Shown here piece after piece: positions 50,731 to 59,991 of a DNA stretch of 64,000 nucleotides (position 1 is the first letter of the stretch; every line of letters begins with the position of its first letter). A program made the position numbers and the translations under genes. The stretch lies in NCBI GenBank assembly GCA_001574975.1, contig KQ965757.1, positions 198,037 through 262,036 of the forward strand, in the 5' to 3' direction. Under the pieces are notes generated by a model. That model searched no databases. It worked only from the letters and a program-made list of their open reading frames with translations, and had not been told where the DNA came from. The DNA is from Gonapodya prolifera JEL478. Its lineage: Eukaryota; Monoblepharomycota; Monoblepharidomycetes; Monoblepharidales; Gonapodyaceae.

Positions 50731-51700
50731 TCAAGCACCGATCCCACTTGGGAACCACGTGCTGCAAGCCCTGTTTTAAAGAATCGAAGCAATAGGTCAT
50801 TTAGTGAGATTAATAGGTTGACCGGAATGGACAACTCACCATGCGGTCCAGTCGGAGTAGTCCTGACTCGTCATTTTCACCCCGCTTGTATACGCAGCGT
50901 AAATGGTATCGCAGCTGCGCGTTCCAGAGCTACCGATTCCACCCGGCCAGTCTGGTACGAATAAATCTGGCGTGAGCTTGTGCGGTGATGCTTTGAAAAC
51001 GAAGTGCACTCACAGGTACTGCACGACCAAGCCGCCCAATCGGCAAAGTCCTGGCTCGTCATCGCGACGCCACTGACGTAAGCAGCGTGTATGGTGTCGC
51101 ATGTCCGAGTTGAAGGCGGAGGGGGCGGGGGAGGTGGAGGGGCAGTCGGAGGGGCAGAACCAATGCCGGAGGGGAACCCTGTGGAATGGAAAAAGAAAGG
51201 AGGAGCGCGATCATGGCGCAATGTGAGTCACGATGTAGAACAGTCGTGACTCCGAGGGACGCTCTTACAAGTTTTGCAGGACCTAGGTGAAGACAACGGT
51301 GTCAATGTTTTGAACAACTGAAGATATTTTTGTTCAGTTGCTAAATCTGATGGACGCTTACCAGGTATTCCAGTTCGCATAATCTTCACTCGAAAGCACA
51401 CCACCAGACGTGTATGCTTGATAAATAGCATCGCATGTCGTCTTTGGCTGCCCGATTCCATTGGGGAACCCTATTAAACAGAGTTTTGTTTCGTCACTAC
51501 TAAGAAAGAAGCAGAGAGACCAAAGACTATGAAAGCTTACAGGTATTACAGGACCTTTGTAGGAACAAAGTGAGCGAAGACCACCTGGCAACGATCAAAC
51601 AGAGACATACCAAGTAGTCCAGTCGCTGTAGTCTGCCGAAGTGAGTGGCGTTCCGGCAAGATACGCCGCGTAGATCGTGTCACATGAACGCTGTACAACG
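50731..51700 (-). repeat. Repeated two-cysteine modules and 14-nt micro-exons
   Basis: Four modules at the C-terminus of the Agd3-like protein. Consensus: WFP-x-GIG, short linker, CD-x-I-x2-AY-x2-G-x4-S-x-D-[YF]-x2-W-x2-W-[SA]C-x-T. Exons: module 1 about 51690-51600, module 2 51480-51362, module 3 51178-51014, module 4 50951-50840, and the end exon 50770-50731 (ACSTWFPSGIGA, stop). The W-SC-x-T part is on separate 14-nt exons at 51541-51554 and 51269-51282 after modules 1 and 2. It is fused into the exon in module 3 and into the last exon after module 4. Phases are consistent throughout. Each module offers two Cys and several aromatic residues. No known domain was recognised; glycan binding is a guess. 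Confidence 0.8.
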
Positions 51701-54700
51701 ACCGTGGTCGTTTTCAATGTCGTCGTGCGTCTTGTTGTCGATGTGGTGACCCTGATCAAGGTCGTAGTCGTCAACCGTGTGGTGCTTGTGGCCCTTGTGG
51801 TTGTGGTTGAGGGTCTCGCTGTTGTGGTGGATGATCGGGGCGTTGAAGTTGATGCTCTCGCAGTCGTAGCTGTGGCACTCGTCGAGGTAATTGTAGAACT
51901 TGTTGTCGGCAGTTTCGTTTGAGAGGTGCCGGTAGTTTCTCTGTTTGTAGTGATCGAAGTTGTCACAGCCGGCGTCGAGGTTGCGGCTGTTGAACTGGTT
52001 GTCTTCACGCCTTCCGTGGTTTGTGTTATTGTAGTTGACGGCGTTACAGTGGTCACTTCAATCGTTTGCGTGGCTGACGTAGTTAAACTTGCAGCGTTTT
52101 GTCAGTCTTCATGTTGAGTCCGCGGCGAAAAAAGAAATATCTTACGTTGCTATTGTTTCGCTAGAAGAGGAGTGTCGATTGAATGAAAGCAGCCTAACCT
52201 GAGATTGCAGTTCAACAACGTACCTAGATGTCGCGGTTGCTTCGGTGGAGGTCTCCGTGGTTATTCGCGTCTCTGAAGTGCTCACAGAGGTGGTGGGTGT
52301 CTCTGAAGTCGTCGCGGTGGTTGTGGGTGTTTCTGACGTGGTCGCAGAGGTTGTAACCGTTTCTGACGTGGTTGCGGAGGTTGTGAGTGTTTCTGACGTC
52401 GTAGCGGAGGTTGTGGCTGTTTCTGAAGTTGTAGCGGAAGTTGTGACTGTCTGTGAGGTTGTCGCGGAGGTCGTGGCCGTTTCTGAAGTGGTAGCGCTGG
52501 TTGTGGGAGTCTCTGAAGTGGTTACGGTGCTCGTGGGAGTCTCTGAAGTAGTAGCGGAGGTTGTAGCCGTTTCCGAGGTGGTCATCGACGTTGATGAGGT
52601 TGTTCTTGCAGAAGACATTAATGTGAGATGGGAGCGGGGCAGTCGAACAACTGCAGGGCCAGGACTCACGAAGTTGATGCAGTGGTGGTGCTTCTGGAAG
52701 GAAGTTGTAAGTCAGAATCGTCCTCAAACATTGAGCCCGCGCTGTTTTGGAACCAATTCAAATACTCACGTCGAAAATGACGTTACGGCCACATTGGGGC
52801 TCGAGCTAGCAAAGAGTTGTTCATGCGATGACCTGTTAAAATCATTAAATAGACTCACAACACGATAGGTTCACTCAAAGTGACTGTCTGGGTGGTTCCA
52901 GGACTGGTCGACACGACAATTGTCTGAAAAAGTCTGGTCAGCACGTTCACCTTGGAAGGTGGAGTGAAAACCAACCGCAAAATCATTGCCAATCTTCTCG
53001 ATAGTCTGCCCTGGTGCCGCGGCAACGCTCGCAGGCACCGTGATCCGCACAATGCAAGTCCCCGTACTTTGGATATAAATACTTCGTATCGAGCTTGTGC
53101 CAGTATCGTCGTTGACAAGGTCGTACGAAACGGTTACTCCACACGCTTCTCGAGTCCTGCGTTCAGTGTAGAGGTCGTACAAAACATCTCCCTTCAAGCT
53201 GAACGAGGTAGTAAAGTTTCGTTGGGCGAGGGTGCAGAAGACAACTGGATAGCAAATAGCATGAAGAATCACCTAACGACAGGCCAGTCAACCAGCTTAA
53301 GGTACTCGGATAGAACTTTCTCCATCCACTATAGTGGGGAAGCGGTTCAGTTCTTGGTTCTTTTACAACTTCCAAACTTTCGACACCCACCTGGGCAAGA
53401 ACACCCAAGTTACCTGTGTAACCCCCAACGGTAACGGAAGGCATATCAGTGGTTCTTAAGTTCGCTTGATGGAACATGATCGGGTCGTGCCTAATAGACA
53501 TGAACAACTGGAGCTGCCGCGCTCCTTCTCGTTCGAGGATTTGTGACCATCTGCAGTGCGCAAACAAAATGCTATAATAATAAAATCGATCCTTTTCTCT
53601 TCGCGCTGACTCACGATGAAAGGCCCAGAGTTTGATTGTACATAACCTAGGCAGGTTACAGGGAACATCATTGGTTGCTATGACGATAAACAAGGTTTCC
53701 GTTTGTTCAACCCACATTGTACACGTATTCGATTTCAGTGGGAAGCGTGCAGTGATAGTATACGTGACATGGCCACCTGGTGAAATGCAACTTTTGTCGG
53801 CAACGATCAGTTGGATGGATTAGAGACCACACTAGTTACCTTGGAATGACGGTGTATCCCGCATAGTTTGACGATGCCGCGGTGGAAGTCCAGAACTGGT
53901 AAGGATTGGAAGGGGTAATCGCGGGTCTGGTGCGGCGTGATGAGCTATCAATTACCGAGAAGTATGTGGTAAATTACGTACCTGGAGTTGTCTCCAACGA
54001 CACCAATTATACCAAAGTCGGTCAGCGCTTTCAAAGCCCACTCTTGAACGATAAAGTAGCGATGAGACAACGAAACGAAACACACAGAATGGGCGCTTAC
54101 CGTTATGAAGGCCACTGATTTGTGGAGTGACCATTGTTTTATTACTCCAGTAGGACATACCCAGTAAGTTGAGGTACGAAGGTCCGGCCATTTTGTAGTT
54201 CACGGAGAGCTCTGGGCGGTAGTCAAGAGTTAGTCGCGAGCAAGTTTGAACAAGATGAAAGAAATATATAAGTCGCACCGTTCTGAATATCCGAAAGGGA
54301 TATATTGTCAAAATTTTCGTGCTGTTCACAGTCACCATAGGACGATTTCAATGAAAATTAACTTTGAGGGGCGGGCGGTGGTAACTCATACCGTGAAAGT
54401 GTGCGACGTCCAGGTAAAAGTTCCGCTTGGGATTGTAGCAGATGCTCCGCCAACGGCAGTTAGCGATTTAAAAAGCGAGTCCCCCTGAAGATTCGCCGTG
54501 GTCCAGCTTGTCGAAAAAGTTTTGGGCCATCCTGGAGTAAGTGTTATGATGTGTGAGAATCCCTCATAGAGGAACCGCAATGTAGCGGCTGTACTTACGG
54601 ACTTCTCCAGGTGCTCCCGCAGGCTTTATGAACTCTACGTCCACGTATCGCTCTGTGTCGACATCAATAAAGTAATCTGTCGTAGTCGCAATTTGCTCGA

Positions 54701-56250
54701 GAATTCCGTTCCCGTTGAAGGCGAACTCCAACTTGAAGGAACTGCCTGCGGGCAACCTGGAGTTCAGGTTTGTCTGCCAGGCTGCGACGGCCTGAAGGTC
54801 TGCAAACTTGACGCGATAATTGTACGAAGCCGTGGTCTGCGTCGGCGATGTCTCGGTTGTCACTTGTGGGACAGCCAGTCAGTTGGTACAACCTATTTCA
54901 AAGATTCCCCAACTTACAGAACAAGTCATCCACTTGACCCAGAAGGATAGTGCGCCTCCATCCTGGTAGGAGGCCACGCATTCCCCAGGCCAACCACATG
55001 TGGTCCAGCCAAAGGGACGTGGAACTGGTCAGTCGACACGAGAGATGAGTTGCGTGGTATACTCTGTTGGTGAGACGCCCATTCATACCTCCACCATCCG
55101 AAACTCGTGAAAAAGCGCATGGCTTCACGTCCACTGCAAAATATCCGCTCTTCAGCTGATCGATTCCCTCACCCAGAAGTATCCGTGAGTCACTCACTCA
55201 GTGTACTGCACGACGACGCAAACAATTGAGGTCGAGGTGAAGCTTGCGCTGGGAGCTAAAGTGGCGCAGGTGGTGACGTTTGCGATATTGGACGGGAGCG
55301 GAGTGTACAGGTTCGCGGGGTCTGAGGGGAATGGAAGAACATGCAGCTTAGATGAAGAGCTCGACGAGAAAACATTGCACTCACAGTGATATAGTCCAGT
55401 GGTATCCAAAGTTCCGGTGCTTTTCATGTGGGCGAGGGCGGCAAATTGTTCAACAATTGATATGCTCTGAATCTCGCTTGTTCCTCCAAGCGCGACCGTG
55501 CCCTCCGAGGGGGTGGGGTAGTCGTTGAGAATGATACGACGAACCGAGTATGTTCGCTCATACGATTCGATCTGGGTAATCAGTTCGAATTGAAAGGGTT
55601 GTGTTGTTTAACATTCGTATGAAGCAAGCACAAAGACGTACGTAAGCCCACTGGGATGCAGAAATCGCTGACTCGTATAGTCCAGAAGTGCTATTATACT
55701 GCAACAACGGCGAACCGTGGGTGAATAAGAGGGACGTTCAGACACTGAACCTTCGGCTGAACCCACATATACCAAAGAAGTAGATGTGAGGACAATCATA
55801 GAATATTTCGGATTGCCAGTCGCATCCAAAAGAGGAATGTCGCCACTGTATCCAGATTGAGGAATCGAGATTGTGTCCCAAGGAATCTCGTAGCCATTGA
55901 AAGTGGCTTCGGGCGCTACGGGGAACGAGACACGAAAACTATCAGCATACGAAAGAGCTCAAGTGGTAAATGATCATCGCGAGGGGATCCAAAGGGGGAC
56001 TGGGTGTGGCTTGCGGGGGTGAGTATCCCCGTCCGTCCCAAAATCCACAGCTAAAAGCAGGCCTAAAAGCGGGCCAAAAAGCAAATGCGGGGGACCACGA
56101 ACCATCCTCGCCACCGTTAGATGTGGTTAAGATAAGGGCACGGTGACCAATACGGGTGGTAACCGCAGAAATCCCGGAAACTGCGAGGAGAAGAAGAAAG
56201 GCAAGGATGGTTCCCGATCTTCCGATAACTGTCGGAGGAGAAGTTCCCAT
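50731..56250 (-). CDS. Agd3-like extracellular polysaccharide deacetylase (CE18 type) with Ser/Thr stalk and repeated Cys modules
   Basis: Agd3 deacetylates galactosaminogalactan in Aspergillus; this relative should act on an amino-sugar polymer outside the cell. About 20 exons. The signal anchor is MGTSPPTVIGRSGTILAFLL. The N-terminal region resembles the Agd3 carbohydrate-binding part (FNGYEIPWDTISIPQSGYSG, ERTYSVRRIILNDYPTPSEG). The catalytic part has LWLDHMWLAWGMRGLLPGWR, ILLGQVDDLF (Asp-Asp), AAWQTNLNSRLPAGSSFKLE and FAFNGNGILEQI. SHTFT joins HENFDN across an intron (the His-x3-His metal site). It continues with TMVTPQISGLHN, EWALKALTDFGIIGVVGDNS and IRHDPIMFHQANLRTTDMPS. A Ser/Thr-rich stalk with 10-residue repeats follows (about 52800-51700). 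The tail has four modules that contain CD-x-I-x2-AY. The stop is at 50731. Every splice junction I checked keeps frame, so the gene looks functional. Confidence 0.88.
52245..52600. repeat. 30-bp coding tandem repeat (Ser/Thr stalk)
   Basis: About a dozen 30-bp units on the minus strand encode a 10-residue repeat of the type ETPTTSATTS inside the Agd3-like gene. Units vary mainly at the second residue after Glu (Ala, Pro, Val, Leu). Such stalks are normally heavily O-mannosylated and extend the catalytic domain from the wall. Confidence 0.9.
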
Positions 56251-56741
56251 TCTGCAACCTCTCGCAGTGAGCGTCGGAGAGGGTCGCGGTGCAAAGGAGA
56301 CCGCAACGATTTGGAGGAATTTGCCCGGGTCCGGAACACTTCATATGGAATTAGGACACTTAAAGTTACAGGCAGCCCACCCAAATTTGGATAAAAATTT
56401 TGAAGCACATTGTTTGCTCTTAAAATATTCCAAGTCTACCTGCCTTGTCATCGAGGAAAGTAAAACACTGCATAAAATAGCGCTAAAAGGTGGAAAAGTA
56501 AGAAAGCGATGGTGATTTCGACAACCGAACCGCCACATGTGGCGTCAAAAGTTCTTGCATTTTCCGTTTCAAAACCCACCCGATTATCGGTAGTCAAAAG
56601 GGACCCTAAGATCAATCACCGTGTACTTAAAAGAGTGCAGGATCTGTTCCGTTACCCCAAAACGTCAAACAGTAAAGACATCAGTGAGTCGATAAGCCGA
56701 AGAGGCGAGGGTCATCCGCAGAGACTGCTTCCCCCCCCCTC
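56251..56741. promoter_or_regulatory. Shared divergent promoter region
   Basis: About 490 bases separate the start codons of the minus-strand Agd3-like gene and the plus-strand esterase. Any promoter for either gene must lie here or in its near flanks, so co-regulation is plausible. A stretch of eight C precedes the esterase start (about 56732). No specific operator was recognised. Confidence 0.5.
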
Positions 56742-57731
56742 TTGCCCGCCGACATTGCGGAGGGCCCACTGCGGATCCGTGGTCGGTTGATGCACACTAG
56801 CAAAGCCTGCCAATTATTTTGTGCGTCAACCCCAATGACTGAATTCGATAAGGGCGGGCAGCGGGGCATCTTCCACCGAGACAATGATTCGCGTGAAGGC
56901 TTCTTCCACACATACGACAGCCTGGCTCTTCCCGATGCCGAACCTCACAAAGTCCACATATTTCTGCCGAACAACTACGAATCATCGTCCATTCGCCTTC
57001 CCGTTCTGTACTGCTATGACGGAAACACAACATTCTGGCCCGGAGGCGCATTTGGAAGGAACTGGCGGCTCAGCCAGATCATCAGCTGGCTGTGGGGCGA
57101 GGGCTCACTCCAACCACTCATGATCGTCGCCGTGCACCCTCGCGACCGCGAACGTGAGTACACCCACGTCGAATGGGCTCCAGGACGGGCGCATGGCGGC
57201 CTCGAGGCGAACGCTGCATGGATGGCGAACGGGTTGAAACCGTGGGTGGACGCGAACTACCGCACAGCTCCCGAACCTCACCGAACGACCATCATGGGAT
57301 CGAGCCACGGTGGCCTTGCTGCTTTCTACACGGCAGTGGCCCATCCGGAAAGTTTCGGGCAGTGCGTAGCATACTCGCCGTCATTCTGGGTGGGCCAGAG
57401 CTACCCGCGACTCCTCGTCGCTGGAACGACGGGGATGGTAGCCTGCGGGAGACCGCACGTGCTTGATGCAGTGAAGCGCCCTGCAAGCGGGACGCCTGCC
57501 CCAAGACTGTGCATAAAGTGGGGCGGACGGACCGACGGCGGGTTCCACAACTGGTTTGTAGAGCGATGGGCAGCGGAGACTTCGAAAATGACGGTCGATA
57601 CTCTGCAGAAGGAGTGGGGGTATGTTCTTGGTGTCAATCTCTTCGCCGAAGAAGATCCGCAAGGTGAACATTCCGAGCAAACGTGGGGGAGATGGATACC
57701 GGAGTCGCTCAAGATATTTTATAGCAGCTAA
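56742..57731 (+). CDS. Putative esterase, alpha/beta-hydrolase (esterase D/Fes type)
   Basis: Intronless frame of 329 residues; a start at MTEFDKGG (about 56838) is also possible. Esterase-family features: VHIFLPNNYESSSIRLPVLY and CYDGNTTFWPGG, then LMIVAVHPRDREREYTHVEW. The nucleophile elbow is GSSHGG (Ser about residue 192). SESFGQ-type sequence follows (PESFGQCVAYSPSFW), and a late His in GGFHNWFVERW is the likely third triad member. No clear signal peptide, so it is probably cytosolic. The family hydrolyses carboxylic esters, including siderophores and acylated sugars. It sits head to head with the Agd3-like gene. Absence of introns among intron-rich neighbours could mean horizontal origin, but the two F-box genes are also intronless. 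Confidence 0.8.
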   Translation: MPADIAEGPLRIRGRLMHTSKACQLFCASTPMTEFDKGGQRGIFHRDNDSREGFFHTYDSLALPDAEPHKVHIFLPNNYESSSIRLPVLYCYDGNTTFWPGGAFGRNWRLSQIISWLWGEGSLQPLMIVAVHPRDREREYTHVEWAPGRAHGGLEANAAWMANGLKPWVDANYRTAPEPHRTTIMGSSHGGLAAFYTAVAHPESFGQCVAYSPSFWVGQSYPRLLVAGTTGMVACGRPHVLDAVKRPASGTPAPRLCIKWGGRTDGGFHNWFVERWAAETSKMTVDTLQKEWGYVLGVNLFAEEDPQGEHSEQTWGRWIPESLKIFYSS

Positions 57732-57851
57732 GTTGCATAATGTATTAATGCAGGGCGCGCTCTGTCCGTTTAAGTGAGAATGCGGTACTTTCGAACATTC
57801 TGAAGTGCGAGCCGTTGGGTACTGAAGGAATAGGGTCATCGAATTCGTGTA

Positions 57852-58413
57852 TCATACAGCCCCTTCAACGTTCAAATAAAATGCTTCAACCCCGAAACCG
57901 CGCTTATTGCTCTGGCAGTCTCCGTCGCGCATAAACATCCGCCCCACTGCCACCCCCCGAATCATCGCAGACACCAGAGTACCCGTGGAATTAGCCTACA
58001 AGAGTAGCATATTGATCATGTCAGAGAGGGCACGGCCGGTACCCACACATCACCAACTCCGACTCAACACTCACAGTACTCTTCGACCTCTTACCGAACT
58101 GCTGCTCGCAGTAATCCGTCGTGTCACAGTGGGTGATGCGGCCGTTCACGAAGCCGAGAGACTGGAGTTTGACCTCAGGCGGCATAACGTCGTCCGAAGG
58201 CCTGTAGTCCGGTTTCAGAAAAGAAGTGCGTAAATGGTTGGGGTGTGATGTCGATCGCCGAAACCGTCAACAGACAGACTCACATTGCTGGCCGTTGGGG
58301 CACGCATCTCCGCATCCTCTTCCCGTGACGAGAGTAATTTTTGCCTGCGAGGGCACGGTGAGAGCTACCAGGATAGCAAGCACGAGGAACAGAAAGAAGG
58401 TAAGTTTGGCCAT
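57852..58413 (-). CDS. Small secreted Cys-containing protein, unrecognised
   Basis: Signal peptide MAKLTFFLFLVLAILVALTV (then PSQA) starts at 58413. The mature N-terminus reads KITLVTGRGCGDACPNGQQ. A second exon reads PSDDVMPPEVKLQSLGFVNG and then RITHCDTTDYCEQQFG. A third reads ANSTGTLVSAMIRGVAVGRM and DGDCQSNKRGF, with TGA at 57852. The second junction (KST/ANST) keeps frame with GTGAGT and TTGTAG. The first needs a GA/GTCTGT donor to stay in frame, so that boundary is less certain. The product would be near 130 residues. Small secreted Cys-bearing proteins of fungi often act as effectors or wall proteins; no function is assigned here. Confidence 0.5.
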
Positions 58414-58619
58414 CGAATCGGCTAGGTTTTGGGACCCGGTGATGGCTTGTTTTGCACAGAGTGGGGTATCTTGATAAGTCGTTTTGGTGTGGTCGCAGGT
58501 TACCTGTCATTACCTGAAAGTGGGTTTGCGGTCCGCTTTCATCCAGTGTTGTTGGGCATTCGTTTGCAAAAACGTAGCTCCTGTCCGCCCCGAGCCTCCC
58601 GTTACCCACAATTCGGGTG

Positions 58620-58990
58620 TATCCGCTAGGTTTTATTGAGAACTGGGCTTCCAGGAGAGGCGCAGTGTCGCCTGTTACGTTGCTTCGGAGGTGTGACGTG
58701 ATGCGTCTTGTACCTAAGGGACCTCCCACGACGACTCGGAGAACTTCCACCACGTCCAAGGTGGTTTCCCATGCCCATGGAAGTCGCCGAGTCTTTTCCA
58801 AGAGCGCCTCGCCTGCGCTGCCGAATTTGTTGGGGGTTCCCGTTGCAATGGAATTCGCGTCGTGCAGGATGTGCAAGTGATGTCGCTGAGAGCGCCGGCG
58901 CCGGAAGATGGAAGACCGAGACGATGATCTTTCATATCTTCCGCGAGGCAAAGGATGGTGAGGTAAATTCTTCAGGAAGAGAATCCCGAT
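58620..58990 (-). pseudogene. Relic of the ankyrin gene N-terminal region
   Basis: Matches the start of the ankyrin gene at 11330. In one frame it reads LPREDMKDHRLGLPSSGAGA (compare RIAEDITEHRLTLPSSGLN). In the next frame it reads DANSIATGTPNKFGSAGEAL, then LEKTRRLPWAWETTLDVVEV (compare EPNSIAMRSTKKYGGVDKAI, then LEETWRFLSETTMDVVGG). It has at least one frame change, and no ankyrin repeats remain. Its left end fades near 58620 and its right end abuts MYND copy 5 at about 59000-59020. Confidence 0.65.
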
Positions 58991-59019
58991 CTTCTCCTTC
59001 ATGAAGCCTGTCAATCCGA

Positions 59020-59744
59020 TCAGTGGTGTCTAAACCAAATGCCAATGCCACTGCAATATCCTTTTCCATGAAATTCTGCCACACTGGATCTATTCCAGGA
59101 GGGCCTGAGGTCACAGGTCCGCTGCAGTCCTCGAAAGACACGTTTCAAGTGTTGATGATTCCTTTTCATGTTGAGCCACTGTCGTGCAGATTCCTTTTCC
59201 ATCTCTAGTATGAGTGCCCCAAGAATCTTGATCCAATTGGCGTCGTCACGACCTTGCGTTGGCCGCAAGAACGTCGCCTCTCCCCGTGTTTCAATTTCTG
59301 CGAGGATTCTGGAGACCAATATCTCAATGAAACGCGGAAAGAGTCCGAGCGTCGGCTCAAGAATAATTCTTCGAAAGGCGCGGGAATTTCGCGTACCAGG
59401 GAGGAGGAATGGGAAGTTGAAAGGACGAAACTCGGACGGATCTTCTGGAAGGAGGTTGAAAGCCAGTTCCTTCCCAGCAAAGCTGGCAAAGAGGGCGCTC
59501 GTGACTTTGTGGTGCGTTGCGGCGTCCAGCTTCGCCGCGAGCGATGAGGTGTCCTTTTTCCAGTCAAGGAGGATGTGATTAAAAGCGATTTTCGCTCGAC
59601 CTGCCAAGTCCTCGTAGCGGAAGCTGTTCCTCGGGACGGATTGGCGGCGACCCAGTACTTGGAGAATTCTCCGATGGCGCGCCTGTATCCGTCCTCCTCT
59701 ATTTCCGTCATCGCCAAAACGTCCCTCGCTCGCAGCTCCGACAT
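59020..59744 (-). pseudogene. MYND zinc-finger family, truncated copy 5
   Basis: The start MSELRARDVLAMTEIEEDGY (59744) matches copy 4. After FSKYWVAAN one base is missing near 59650. The next frame continues SVPRNSFRYEDLAGRAKIAF, LDAATHHKVTSALFASFAG, LAFNLLPEDPSEFRPFNFPF and FRRIILEPTLGLFPRFIEIL, as far as EKESARQWLNMKRNHQHLKR. It ends near 59020, so the zinc finger is missing. The ankyrin relic begins immediately beyond. Confidence 0.7.
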
Positions 59745-59991
59745 GATGTGACGAGGGGAGTCCGAACGGAGGGAGGGGAGACAACGAGGAGCCCTTTGTC
59801 AGCGGAGAAGGGTAATGGTGCGGGCTCAGAGACAAAGAATGAACTGGCTGGGTTGATTTTTCGGTTGAATTCATCTCTTCCCTCCTGGTATCGCTCATTC
59901 AATTATTGTTGTGGTAAATTACAGAATAAAGCAGGTATGAAATGCGACAGCCCTTCAACACTAACCGGCTGGCATTCCAGATCCGAACGAC

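Noticed and set aside
52245-52600. Regular 30-bp repeats, CRISPR-like at first sight
   Set aside because: Repeats are head to tail without spacers and encode an in-frame 10-residue repeat in a eukaryotic gene.
52245-52868. Plus-strand frame of repeated hydrophobic VSEVVAEVV-type units, looking like a membrane or amyloid protein
   Set aside because: It is the reverse complement of the Ser/Thr-repeat stalk of the Agd3-like gene.
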